NCBI GenBank assembly: GCA_003482555.1
Contig: DMYQ01000104.1
Span: 1 to 21,403, forward strand
Direction of reading: 5' to 3'
Length of the DNA: 21,403 nucleotides
From: Janthinobacterium sp.
GTDB lineage: Bacteria > Pseudomonadota > Gammaproteobacteria > Burkholderiales > Burkholderiaceae_D
Below, piece by piece: positions 14,190 through 21,403 of this stretch. The notes under the pieces are model-generated. The model ran no database searches. It had not been told where the DNA came from and was given only the letters and a program-made list of their open reading frames with translations. The position numbers and the translations under genes are program-made. Numbering within the stretch: the first letter of the stretch is position 1; each line of letters starts with the position of its first letter.

Positions 14190-15419
14190 TCAGGCGGCCT
14201 GGCCGCACAGCGCCTTGCCAAATAAGAGGTGATTGCGCATGGAAGAAATGTCGGTGCGCTTCTGGATCAGGTCGAAATACCAGGGGCCGTCCCGCACGTC
14301 GCCGTACAGCACGGCGCCGGCCAGGCGGCCGCCCTGCAAGACCAGGCGCTTGTAGACGCCGCGGCGGGGGTCGCGCAGCACCAGGTCCTCGCTGTCCGGG
14401 CCGCCGATGAAGTCGCCCACCGAGTACAGGTCGACGCCGGTCACCTTCAGCTTGGTCGGCGTGGCTTGCTGCACATAGCGGCGGTGCCCGGCGCCGGCCA
14501 GGTGGGCGCCGCACACGCGCGCCTGATCCCAGATCGGCGCCACCAGGCCGAAGGTGGCGCTGCGGTGCTGCACGCACTCGCCCACCGAGTAGATGCGCGG
14601 GTCGTAGGTTTGCAGGGTGTCGTCGACAACGATGGCGCGCTCGCAGTGCAGGCCGGCGCGCTGGGCCAGTTCGATGTTGGGCCGCACGCCGGCCGCCATC
14701 ACCACCAGGTCGGCCGGGATTTCGCTGCCATCCTTGAAGCGCAGCGCCGTGACCCGCCCGGGGCCGACGATTTCGGCCGTGTGCGCCTCCAGCATGAAGC
14801 GCAAGCCCTTGCGCTCGAGCGCCGTCTTCAGCAACAGCGAGGCCGGCTTGTCGAGCTGCTGGTTCATCAAGCTGTCGGTGACATGCACCACCGTCACGTC
14901 CATGCCCTGGCGCAGCAAGCCGTTGGCCGCTTCCAGTCCCAGCAGACCGCCGCCGATGACCACCGCGTGGCGGTGATTGCGGGCCGCTTCCAGCATCGTT
15001 TCCACGTCCTGGATGTCGCGGAAGGCGATCACGCCTTCCAGCTGGTGGCCCGGCACCGGGAGGATGAAGGGCTTCGATCCCGTCGCCAGCAACAGGCGGT
15101 CGTAGTGCACTTCCAGGCCCGAGCGCGCGCGCACCACGCGGCGGCGGCGGTCGATGGACTCGACCGGGTCGCCCGCGTGCAGGGTGATGCCGTGCTCCAC
15201 ATACCACTCGCGCGTGTTGAGCATGATGTCGTCCACGCTCTTTTCGCCGGCCAGCAGCGGCGACAGCAGGATGCGGTTGTAATTGCCGTGCGGTTCGGCG
15301 CCGAAGACCGTGATGTCGTACAACTCGGGCGCCAGCTTTTGCAATTCCTCGACCGTGCGCATGCCGGCCATGCCGTTGCCGACGACCACCAGCGACGGCC
15401 TCGCGGCGCGCGCGTTCAC
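14190..15419 (-). CDS. FAD/NAD(P)H reductase, likely nitrate reductase electron-transfer subunit
   Basis: This 409-residue flavoprotein starts at the GTG at 15419, overlapping the nirD stop as GTGA. The FAD Rossmann motif VVVGNGMAG is at 11-19, and the NAD(P) motif VVIGGGLLGLEAANGL lies in the middle. The GEC of the second FAD motif appears in RIYSVGECVQH. It is visibly related to the N-terminal half of NirB in the same operon (shared VVIGGGLLGLE, ATGSxPF and KLKxxGVD blocks) but lacks the [2Fe-2S] and siroheme domains. The known role of such proteins is to pass electrons from NAD(P)H to NasA; they are called NasC in Klebsiella and NasB in Bacillus, so I give no symbol. Its position directly before nasA supports that role. 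Confidence 0.88.
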   Translation of the reverse strand: MNARAARPSLVVVGNGMAGMRTVEELQKLAPELYDITVFGAEPHGNYNRILLSPLLAGEKSVDDIMLNTREWYVEHGITLHAGDPVESIDRRRRVVRARSGLEVHYDRLLLATGSKPFILPVPGHQLEGVIAFRDIQDVETMLEAARNHRHAVVIGGGLLGLEAANGLLRQGMDVTVVHVTDSLMNQQLDKPASLLLKTALERKGLRFMLEAHTAEIVGPGRVTALRFKDGSEIPADLVVMAAGVRPNIELAQRAGLHCERAIVVDDTLQTYDPRIYSVGECVQHRSATFGLVAPIWDQARVCGAHLAGAGHRRYVQQATPTKLKVTGVDLYSVGDFIGGPDSEDLVLRDPRRGVYKRLVLQGGRLAGAVLYGDVRDGPWYFDLIQKRTDISSMRNHLLFGKALCGQAA

Positions 15420-15763
15420 GCGCCCACCCAGACCCGGCCGCCCTCGATGCGGGCCGGATAACTGGCCACCGAATGCTCGGGCGCTTCCAGGCATTCGCCG
15501 GTCTGCAAATCGAAATGCTGCTTGTAGATGGGCGAAGCGACGACGATGCGCTCGCCCAGGCTGCCGACCAGGCCGCGCGAAAGCACGGCGGCGCCCGCGT
15601 TCGGGTCGTAATTACCGATCGCGAAGACGCGCGCGCTGCCGTCGTTCACGTGGAAGACGGCCACTTGTTCGCCGTTGAGCAGTGCGCACACGCCGGTGTT
15701 GGCGACGATGTCGTTCAAGGCGCAGACGGCAGTCCAGTTTTCAAGCAATGGGTCGCGGTGCAT
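15416..15763 (-). CDS. nirD: Nitrite reductase small subunit
   Basis: This 115-residue subunit belongs to NADH-dependent assimilatory nitrite reductase. The ATG at 15763 is preferred to the ATG two codons earlier because AGGGAG lies six bases before it and abuts the earlier one. The sequence follows NirD closely (WTAVCALNDIVANTGVCALL, then YDPNAGAAVLSRGLVGS and IVVASPIYKQHFDLQTGECLE). It has a Rieske-like fold without the Cys/His cluster ligands, as is normal for bacterial NirD. It sits 50 bp downstream of nirB and its stop overlaps the next start. Confidence 0.95.
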   Translation of the reverse strand: MHRDPLLENWTAVCALNDIVANTGVCALLNGEQVAVFHVNDGSARVFAIGNYDPNAGAAVLSRGLVGSLGERIVVASPIYKQHFDLQTGECLEAPEHSVASYPARIEGGRVWVGA

Positions 15764-15813
15764 AATCATCTCCCTGGGTGAATGACGGTGACTGATGGTT
15801 TCTAACGCAAGGA

Positions 15814-18348
15814 TCATGCCTGGGCGGCGATGATGGGTATTGTCACGCGCGCGCGCTCTTCCACGGTGGCGGGACGGATCTGGCCGCGCTCTTCCATGAA
15901 GACCACGTTCTGGTCGCCCTGGTCGCTGTTGACGAAATGGCGGAAGCGCTTGCGCGTCTCGGGATCTTCGACCGCCGCCTTCCACTCGCAGGCGTAGGTA
16001 TCGACCACGTGTTGCATGTCGGCTTCCAGCTCAATGGCGATGGCGAGCTTGTCGTGGATGACGACATCCTTCAGGTAATCCAGGCCGCCCTCCAGATTGT
16101 CGCGCCAGACGCTGGTGCGTTGCAGGCGGTCGGCCGTGCGCACGTAAAACATCAGGAAACGGTCGATATAGCGCACCAGGGTGTCTTGATCGAGATCCGA
16201 GGCCAGCAGTTCGGCGTGGCGCGGCTTCATGCCGCCATTCCCGCACACGTACAGGTTCCAGCCCTTTTCGGTGGCGATCAAGCCGATGTCCTTGCCCTGC
16301 GCCTCGGCGCACTCGCGGGTGCAGCCGGAAACGCCGAACTTGATCTTGTGCGGCGTGCGCAAACCCTTGTAGCGGTTTTCCAGCTGGATCGCCAGACCCA
16401 CGCTGTCGGCCACGCCGTAGCGGCACCAGGTCGAGCCGACGCAGGATTTCACGGTGCGCAGCGATTTGCCGTAGGCGTGGCCGGACTCGAAGCCGGCCGC
16501 GATCAACTCTTCCCAGATGAAGGGCAGTTGCTCGACGCGGGCGCCGAACAGGTCGACCCGCTGGCCGCCCGTGATCTTGGTGTACAGGCCGTATTTCTTG
16601 GCCACCGTGCCGACCGCGATCAAGCCGTCGGCCGTGACTTCGCCGCCGGCCATGCGCGGCACCACCGAATACGTGCCATCCTTTTGTATATTGCCGAGGA
16701 AGTAATCGTTACTGTCTTGCAGGCTGGCGTGTTCGCGCTTGAGCACGAAGTCGTTCCAGCAGGATGCGAGGATATTCGCCGCCACCGGTTTGCAAATGTC
16801 GCAGCCGAGGCCCTGGCCATGCCGCGCCAGCAAGTCGCCGAAGCTGGTGATTTTTCCGACCCGCACCAGGTGATACAGTTCCTGGCGCGAATGGGCGAAG
16901 TGCTCGCAGACGTGGTTGTTGACGTCCAGGCCCAGCTTTTTCATCTCCGCCTTCATGATTTGCGTCACCAGCGGCACGCAACCGCCGCAAGCCGTGCCAG
17001 CCTTGGTGCACGTCTTCAGCGCGCCGATCGAGGTGGCGCCCTCGCCCACGGCGGCGCACAGGACTCCCTTCGAGACGTCGTTGCAAGAGCAGATCTGGGC
17101 GCCGTCCGGCAAGGCGTCCACGCCCAGGCCGGGCCTGGCCTTGCCGTCGGACTGAGGCAATATCAGAAATTCCGGCGATTCCGGCAACTCTATCTTGTTG
17201 AGCATCATTTGCAGCAGGGTGCCGTATTCGCTGGCGTCGCCCACCATCACGCCGCCCAGCAGGAACTTGCCGCACTCGGAGACGACGATCTTCTTGTAGA
17301 TCTGCTTGCGCTCATCGGTGAACTGGTAAGAGCGGCTGCCGGCCGTGGTGGCGTGCGAATCGCCCATGCTGGCCACGTCCACGCCCATCAACTTGAGCTT
17401 GGTGCTCATGTCGGCGCCGGTGAAGGCGCCCTGCTCGCCGAGCAGGTGGCGGGCCGCGATGCGCGCCATTTCATAGCCGGGCGCGACCAGGCCGAAGATT
17501 TGCCCGCCCCACAGCGCGCATTCGCCGATCGCGTACACGTCGGCGTCCGACGTCAGGCAACTGTCGTCGATGGCGATGCCGCCGCGCGGACCCACCGTCA
17601 AGCCGCTGGCGCGGGCCAGCTCGTCGCGCGGGCGGATGCCGGCCGAAAAGACGATCATGTCGGCGTCCAGGTGGCTGCCGTCGGCGAAGCGCATGCGGTG
17701 CGTGCCTTCTTCGCCGTCGACGATGTCGAGGGTGTTTTTTTGCGTGTGCACGGTCACGCCCAATTGCTCGATCTTGCGCCGCAAGACGCGCGCGCCGCCC
17801 TCGTCGACCTGTACCGCCATCAGGCGCGGCGCGAATTCGACCACGTGGGTGGCCAGCTTCATGTCGCGCAGGGCCTTGGCGCACTCCAGGCCCAGCAGGC
17901 CGCCGCCGATCACCACCCCGGTCTTCGAGCGCTGCCCGCATTCGAGCATCGCTTCCAAGTCTTCGATGGTGCGGTAGACGAAGCAATCCTTGCGCTCCTT
18001 GCCCGGTAGCGGCGGCACGAAGGGATAGGAACCGGTGGCCAGCACCAGCTTGTCGTAGGACAGCACTTCGCCGGTGGCCACGGTGACGGTCTTGGCGGCG
18101 CGGTCGATGGCGGCGGCCTTGGCGTTAAGCTTGAGCAAGATGTTGCCGCGCTCGAAAAAGCCGGGCGGCACCAGGGATAGCTCGTCGGCCGATTTGCCGG
18201 CGAAGAATTCGGACAGGTGCACCCGGTCGTAGGCGGGACGGGGTTCTTCGCACAGCACCGTCACCTCCAGGTGCGGGGCGCCGCTATCGGCCAGGCGCTC
18301 GAGGAATTTATGGCCCACCATGCCGTGGCCGATGACGATGATCTTCAT
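15814..18348 (-). CDS. nirB: NADH-dependent nitrite reductase large subunit
   Basis: This 844-residue cytoplasmic enzyme reduces nitrite to ammonium with six electrons from NAD(P)H. The start is the ATG at 18348, with AAGGAG eight bases upstream. FAD binding is IVIGHGMVGHKFLE at the N-terminus, and NAD binding is VVIGGGLLGLECAKAL. A BFD-like [2Fe-2S] domain has C420, C422, C454 and C457 (ICSCNDVSKG to ACGGCVP). A ferredoxin-like half-domain follows. The siroheme-[4Fe-4S] site has C636, C642, C676 and C680 (SCVGSTWCRYG and SGCTREC). Length and order match E. coli-type NirB. It lies 12 bp after the nitrate porter gene and is followed by nirD. Confidence 0.97.
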   Translation of the reverse strand: MKIIVIGHGMVGHKFLERLADSGAPHLEVTVLCEEPRPAYDRVHLSEFFAGKSADELSLVPPGFFERGNILLKLNAKAAAIDRAAKTVTVATGEVLSYDKLVLATGSYPFVPPLPGKERKDCFVYRTIEDLEAMLECGQRSKTGVVIGGGLLGLECAKALRDMKLATHVVEFAPRLMAVQVDEGGARVLRRKIEQLGVTVHTQKNTLDIVDGEEGTHRMRFADGSHLDADMIVFSAGIRPRDELARASGLTVGPRGGIAIDDSCLTSDADVYAIGECALWGGQIFGLVAPGYEMARIAARHLLGEQGAFTGADMSTKLKLMGVDVASMGDSHATTAGSRSYQFTDERKQIYKKIVVSECGKFLLGGVMVGDASEYGTLLQMMLNKIELPESPEFLILPQSDGKARPGLGVDALPDGAQICSCNDVSKGVLCAAVGEGATSIGALKTCTKAGTACGGCVPLVTQIMKAEMKKLGLDVNNHVCEHFAHSRQELYHLVRVGKITSFGDLLARHGQGLGCDICKPVAANILASCWNDFVLKREHASLQDSNDYFLGNIQKDGTYSVVPRMAGGEVTADGLIAVGTVAKKYGLYTKITGGQRVDLFGARVEQLPFIWEELIAAGFESGHAYGKSLRTVKSCVGSTWCRYGVADSVGLAIQLENRYKGLRTPHKIKFGVSGCTRECAEAQGKDIGLIATEKGWNLYVCGNGGMKPRHAELLASDLDQDTLVRYIDRFLMFYVRTADRLQRTSVWRDNLEGGLDYLKDVVIHDKLAIAIELEADMQHVVDTYACEWKAAVEDPETRKRFRHFVNSDQGDQNVVFMEERGQIRPATVEERARVTIPIIAAQA

Positions 18349-18360
18349 GTTCGATTCTCC

Positions 18361-19650
18361 TTAAACGGCGGCCAGCTTGGGCTCGGCCGCGTTGCTGAAA
18401 CGCACGGCGATGGCGCACAGGGCGGACACGATCACCAGGGCGCTCAAAATGGTCAGCGTGCGCTGGATGTCGCCGGTACCCTTCATCAGGAAACCGGCCG
18501 CCACCGCGCCGACATTGCCGCCGGCGCCGATGATGCCGGCCACGCCGCCCAGGGCCTTGGCGTCGATGAAAGGCACCAGGGCGTAGGTGGCGCCACAAGC
18601 CATGTGGGTGAACAGGCCGAAGCACAGCATGGCGATCACGGCGACGACGACGCCGTCGGCGTGGGCGAACCACAGCAAGCCCAGGCCCTCGCCTATCATC
18701 ATGATGAAGAGCAGGGTGACGCGGCTGTTCAAGCTGCCGCGCAGGGCCAGCTTGTCCGACAACCAGCCGCCCAGGGCGCGGGCGAACAGGGCCAGCAGGC
18801 CGAAGCTGCCGGCGGCCAGGCCGGCCGACTTCAGCGACAGGCCGAAGTGGTCGACGTAATACACGGCGGCGATGTTATGGATGAAAATCTCGATGCCGAA
18901 GCAGGCGCCGTAGGTGACGAACAGCAACCAGACGCGGTAATTCGCGCTGGCCGCCTTGAAACTGTCCCAGCCGCCCTTCTTGCCGCCTTCGATGACGATG
19001 CCGGCCGCGCGCATCTCGCTGTAATTGCCGTCCGGGCAATCCTGGGTGAATTTCCAGTAGACGGCGGCCATCACCAGCATCAGCACGCCCGGCACCAGCA
19101 GGGCCAGGCGCCAGCCCAGCGACTCGCTCACGCCCAGCATGACCAGCGCGCCCAGCAGCATCGGCATCAGCGCCTGCGCCGCGCCGCCGCCCGTGTTGCC
19201 CCAGCCGGCCGCGGCCGCGTTGGCGGTGCCCACCACCTTGGGCGCGAACATCACCGAGGTGTGGTACTGGGTGATGACGAAGCTGGCGCCGACGGCGCCT
19301 ATGCCGAGGCGGAACATGAGGAAGGTTTCGTAGCTGTGCGAGAAGGCCACGCCGAGCACGGGGATGGCGCCCAGCGCCAGCAAGCCGGTGTACGTCTTGC
19401 GCGGGCCGAAGCGGTCGCACATGGGACCGACCAGCAGGCGCACCAGGATCGTGATGGCGACGGCGGCGATGTTGATGTTGGCGATCTGCGCCAGGGTCAG
19501 GCCGAATTCGGTCTTGATCACCGGCATCAACGGGGCGCAGGCGAACCAGGCGAAGAAGCAGACGAAGAAGGCCATCCAGGTCAGGTGGAAGACGCGCATC
19601 GGCGGCGTGCTGAAGGAAAAGAGTGAAATGCTGTTTGCTTTGCTGGCCAT
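18361..19650 (-). CDS. narK: Nitrate/nitrite MFS porter (NNP family)
   Basis: This 429-residue inner-membrane transporter of the NarK/NNP group has about 12 hydrophobic helices. The start is the ATG at 19650, with AAGGGAT about eight bases upstream. Two nitrate-signature-like glycine motifs are present: AGWGNTGGGAAQALMP in the first half and GIIGAGGNVGAVAAGF in the second. An MFS loop motif (VGPMCDRFGPRKTY) follows the second helix. It is the first gene of the assimilatory operon, so uptake is its likely role; the symbol narK follows the family, and assimilatory versions are named nasA or nrtP elsewhere. Its leader contains an attenuator with hexaloop hairpins, so expression should depend on both nitrogen limitation and nitrate. 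Confidence 0.92.
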   Translation of the reverse strand: MASKANSISLFSFSTPPMRVFHLTWMAFFVCFFAWFACAPLMPVIKTEFGLTLAQIANINIAAVAITILVRLLVGPMCDRFGPRKTYTGLLALGAIPVLGVAFSHSYETFLMFRLGIGAVGASFVITQYHTSVMFAPKVVGTANAAAAGWGNTGGGAAQALMPMLLGALVMLGVSESLGWRLALLVPGVLMLVMAAVYWKFTQDCPDGNYSEMRAAGIVIEGGKKGGWDSFKAASANYRVWLLFVTYGACFGIEIFIHNIAAVYYVDHFGLSLKSAGLAAGSFGLLALFARALGGWLSDKLALRGSLNSRVTLLFIMMIGEGLGLLWFAHADGVVVAVIAMLCFGLFTHMACGATYALVPFIDAKALGGVAGIIGAGGNVGAVAAGFLMKGTGDIQRTLTILSALVIVSALCAIAVRFSNAAEPKLAAV

Positions 19651-19664
19651 TTTATTATCCCTTT

Positions 19665-19717
19665 AAAAACAAAAAAGCGTCCGCCCCACCTGGAGTGATA
19701 CCAAGCCGGGCGGACGC
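19665..19717 (-). terminator. Intrinsic terminator (attenuator) in nitrate operon leader
   Basis: A perfect 10-bp stem, GCGTCCGCCC paired with GGGCGGACGC (19708-19717 and 19677-19686), is followed on the minus strand by TTTTTTGTTTTT. It ends 14 bases before the porter start codon and lies between the promoter and the first gene, so it can only act as an attenuator. Its 5' arm shares GTCC with the neighbouring hexaloop hairpin, so the two structures exclude each other. Confidence 0.85.
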
Positions 19718-19778
19718 CGTTGTCCTTGTCGATCCATCGTTGGACCGGCACTATGATTTAAGGGATCGCCATTGATCC
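19712..19778 (-). promoter_or_regulatory. ANTAR-type antiterminator hairpins in nas leader RNA
   Basis: Three consecutive minus-strand hairpins each have a six-base loop with A at position 1 and G at position 4. They are GGATC-AATGGC-GATCC (19778-19763), GGTCC-AACGAT-GGATC (19746-19731, one G-U pair) and GGAC-AACGGC-GTCC (19725-19712). Paired hexaloop hairpins of this form are the established target of ANTAR-domain antiterminators such as NasR and NasT. The last hairpin uses the GTCC that also opens the terminator stem. Protein binding would therefore prevent termination, presumably when nitrate or nitrite is present. No ANTAR gene lies in the window. Confidence 0.75.
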
Positions 19779-19794
19779 GATGTCTACCACTTCA

Positions 19795-19809
19795 GCAAGA
19801 GTCGTGCCA
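19795..19809 (-). promoter_or_regulatory. Sigma-54 promoter of nitrate assimilation operon
   Basis: The minus strand reads TGGCACG-ACTC-TTGC, matching the -24/-12 consensus with the required GG-N10-GC spacing. Transcription would start near 19783, about five bases before the first leader hairpin, so promoter and leader fit together. Sigma-54 dependence implies activation by an enhancer-binding protein, and NtrC is expected for nitrogen assimilation. Confidence 0.8.
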
Positions 19810-19830
19810 GAAGCGTCTCAGGGGGAGGAT

Positions 19831-19859
19831 GCGCGGCGCGGGGCCGTGGCGCGCCGCGC
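19831..19859. repeat. GC-only inverted repeat between enhancer and promoter
   Basis: GCGCGGCGCG (19831-19840) and CGCGCCGCGC (19850-19859) are perfect complements around a nine-base loop. There is no T-run, so it is not a standard terminator. It lies between the NtrC-like site and the -24 element, where it might affect DNA looping or end read-through from the upstream gene. I cannot assign a function. Confidence 0.5.
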
Positions 19860-19882
19860 GCGGGATATTGCGGTGCGCCGCC

Positions 19883-19897
19883 GCACGCAAATGGTGC
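19883..19897. promoter_or_regulatory. NtrC-like enhancer site
   Basis: GCAC-N7-GTGC matches the NtrC dyad core; the right half is the full TGGTGCA, and the left half deviates in the flanking bases. The centre is about 107 bp upstream of the predicted start site, a normal distance for an NtrC enhancer. Only one good site is visible, whereas NtrC enhancers often have two. Confidence 0.5.
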
Positions 19898-19968
19898 ACT
19901 GCATGATCGATGCCGGGGCGGTGCTGTGCCCGCCCTGATTCCCGCGACATGGATGGAGATGCCCATCG

Positions 19969-19984
19969 TGTCGCCCGGGCGACA
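19969..19984. repeat. 16-bp perfect palindrome downstream of MORN gene
   Basis: TGTCGCCC-GGGCGACA lies 14 bp past the stop of the MORN-repeat gene. It could form a hairpin in the 3' end of that transcript, but no T-run follows, so intrinsic termination is doubtful. It may instead be a DNA-binding palindrome at the far end of the nitrate control region. Confidence 0.4.
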
Positions 19985-19998
19985 GGCGTCGTTTCAGT

Positions 19999-21054
19999 TC
20001 AACGGACGTCGAAACTCGAAGCGTAGGGGAAAATCATCGCGCAGGGCTTGCCATCGCAGAGGGCCGGTTTATATTTCTGCCTCATCAATACCGTCATCAC
20101 GACCTTGCTCATATCCGCATCGGGCGAGCCGAGCACGGTGACCGATTCGGCGTTGCCTTCGCTGTCGATATGCACTTGCATTCTGATAATGCCGGTAAAC
20201 GATAGATTCTGCTGCGCCAGCGCGATCGGTTTGCCGATCGACTGCATTCCGCCCAGAGGATAGGGGGGTTCGTCGGCCTCATCCATCAATGGATAGAATG
20301 ACTTGAACGCCTGCTTTTGTTCCGCCGACAACTGTTGGTAGGTCTTGTCAAATGGTAGCAGGCTGCCGCTGACCAGTTCGGGCCGCTTCATGATGCCGGC
20401 GTTGTTGTCCTTCGGCTTGAGGGCGTACCTTGGACGTGGTGTCGGCGCCGCTGAGGATGCCGCCGTCGCCGTTGTCACGGTCAATTCGGCGCCATCCTTG
20501 AATTGCCCCTCGATGCGACGGCCGCCGGCATACACAATGACGCCTTTTCCATCATACTTTCCGGCCTTCCAGCCACCCTCGTAGCATCCGCCCAAAGCGT
20601 AGACCATGATTCCCTGTCCGTCGAAGAGATTGCTTTTAAAATCACCTTCGTAGCGATTACCGTTTGGATTGATCCGTATGCCCCTGCCCTCGGGCAGGTT
20701 TCTGACAAACGCTCCCTCGTAACGGGTGCCGTCGGGATACGGCAAATATCCATCACCGTCGCGCTGCCCATTTTTCCACGTCCCTTCGTAGACGGCGTGG
20801 TCGTTGTAGCGCATCTTGCCTTCGCCGTCGCGCGCGCCATTCTTGTAGCCGCCGGAATATCGGCCGCCATCTGTATAAAAAATCTCAACATCGCCCACCG
20901 GGTCGCCGTCGGCAAATGTGGCCACCACTTTGAGGCCGTTTGAATTCGTCAAAACATCCTTCCCCTCGTATTTTCCATTTACAAACCCGCCTTCGTAGCG
21001 CGCCTTGGTAAAATACACATAGACGCCCTCGCCATGCGGCCGACCGCGCGCCAT
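19999..21054 (-). CDS. MORN-repeat protein with TonB-C-like domain (downstream fragment)
   Basis: This 351-residue reading frame from the ATG at 21054 (GAGG five bases upstream) holds most of a larger interrupted gene. Residues 1 to about 190 are some eight MORN repeats, such as YSGGYKNGARDGEGKMRY, YEGTWKNGQRDGDGYL and YEGDFKSNLFDGQGI. A linker rich in Ala, Thr and Pro follows. The last 85 or so residues resemble a TonB C-terminal domain (FTGIIRMQVHIDSEGNAESVTVLGSPDADMS, then RQKYKPA). MORN repeats often sit at membranes or the envelope; the function here is unknown. The frame is open in phase up to an amber codon at 21097-21099, and the first repeat and signal peptide lie beyond it. Starting at 21054 would leave the product unexported. 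Confidence 0.75.
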   Translation of the reverse strand: MARGRPHGEGVYVYFTKARYEGGFVNGKYEGKDVLTNSNGLKVVATFADGDPVGDVEIFYTDGGRYSGGYKNGARDGEGKMRYNDHAVYEGTWKNGQRDGDGYLPYPDGTRYEGAFVRNLPEGRGIRINPNGNRYEGDFKSNLFDGQGIMVYALGGCYEGGWKAGKYDGKGVIVYAGGRRIEGQFKDGAELTVTTATAASSAAPTPRPRYALKPKDNNAGIMKRPELVSGSLLPFDKTYQQLSAEQKQAFKSFYPLMDEADEPPYPLGGMQSIGKPIALAQQNLSFTGIIRMQVHIDSEGNAESVTVLGSPDADMSKVVMTVLMRQKYKPALCDGKPCAMIFPYASSFDVR

Positions 21055-21096
21055 GCCGCCCTCGAAGCGCGACGAAGGCTTGTCATCCAGACACCA

Positions 21097-21285
21097 CTAC
21101 AACACGCCGCTGCCATCCGCGAACCCATCCTTGCAGCCACCGCGCCAAGCAATGCGCTCGTTCGCACGGGGGACGCTGTTCACGACGCGGCAGTCGGGCT
21201 CGCCAATGGAGAATTTATCCTGCTCGTCGGCCAAGGCGGCGGTCGACAACAGCGCCGACAAGATGATGCAAAGTGGGAGTTTCAC
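21097..21285 (-). pseudogene. Signal-peptide and first MORN repeat of the same gene, ended by amber codon
   Basis: The GTG at 21285 begins a typical signal peptide (KLPLCIILSALLSTAALA, likely cleaved before DEQ), followed by a start of a MORN repeat (GGCKDGFADGSGVL). The frame then meets TAG at 21097-21099. Immediately after, the same frame continues WCLDDKPSSRFEGG and joins the downstream MORN protein with no shift (21285 minus 21054 is 231, a multiple of three). A single change, for example CAG to TAG, would explain it. No clear ribosome site precedes the GTG, but an in-frame TAA upstream leaves no better start. The full gene would be 428 codons (19999-21285). This is either a recent nonsense mutation, a sequencing error or amber read-through. 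Confidence 0.75.
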
Positions 21286-21403
21286 GGATATGCGAAGGGT
21301 GGCGTTAACAGTCGATATTGTAAATTAAATTGCAACTTTTAAGGCGCCAAAAGGAAATCTTATTACCCGATCACAATAGATGCCACGCCGGATCGCGCGG
21401 GGA
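21286..21403. other. Upstream region of MORN gene to window edge
   Basis: These 118 bp hold no gene that I can support. The stretch around 21310-21360 is AT-rich and reads TTTAATTTACAATATC on the minus strand, where TACAAT could be a -10 element, but no convincing -35 sits at the right distance. Confidence 0.3.

Noticed and set aside
19831..19859. Intrinsic terminator of the MORN gene
   Set aside because: A strong GC stem is present, but neither strand has the T-run required after it.
21097..21099. TAG as a pyrrolysine codon
   Set aside because: Nothing in the protein or context suggests pyrrolysine use, and the organism type does not normally encode it; a nonsense change or read error is simpler.

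Overview
The window is GC-rich, densely coded chromosomal DNA from a Gram-negative bacterium. The chemoreceptor style, the many hybrid sensor kinases, the order of the nitrate-assimilation genes and the codon use point to Burkholderiales, most likely Oxalobacteraceae (Janthinobacterium/Massilia/Duganella type). That placement is inference from family resemblance; nothing in the window fixes the species. Almost everything is on the minus strand. The only plus-strand genes are a TetR regulator and its SDR partner. I saw no rRNA, tRNA or CRISPR array.

Layout, right to left (the direction of most transcription). (1) 19999-21285: an exported MORN-repeat/TonB-C-like protein interrupted by an in-frame amber codon at 21097-21099. 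(2) 19651-19998: a control region with an NtrC-like palindrome, a near-perfect sigma-54 promoter, three hexaloop hairpins of the kind bound by ANTAR antiterminators, and an intrinsic terminator just before the next gene. (3) 11465-19650: a five-gene assimilatory nitrate/nitrite operon, in the order nitrate porter, nirB, nirD, FAD/NAD(P)H reductase, nasA. Together these import nitrate, reduce it to nitrite and reduce nitrite to ammonium. (4) 11230-11393: a 164-bp palindromic MITE-like element flanked by CTAG, lying between convergent genes and carrying a bidirectional terminator. (5) 9744-11233: tetR and an SDR oxidoreductase, each preceded by a copy of the same inverted-repeat operator.

(6) 1478-9509 is the most unusual part: a tightly coupled minus-strand cassette. 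Its order is a soluble hybrid kinase (REC-HisKA-HATPase-REC), a newly noticed 23-codon ORF with tetrapeptide repeats, a class I methyltransferase, a sulfotransferase-like protein, an arginase-fold protein, a membrane-anchored solute-binding protein with no ABC permease or ATPase beside it, and a membrane-bound hybrid kinase (TM-TM-HAMP-GAF-HisKA-HATPase-REC). Every junction overlaps or is separated by at most 13 bp. The gene set suggests one unit that makes or modifies a small molecule or peptide and senses it, with two phosphorelay proteins and no DNA-binding output. The link between the peptide and the enzymes is a hypothesis.

(7) 1-1111: the N-terminal 370 residues of a methyl-accepting chemotaxis protein that runs off the left edge. 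A 366-bp non-coding stretch separates it from the cassette.
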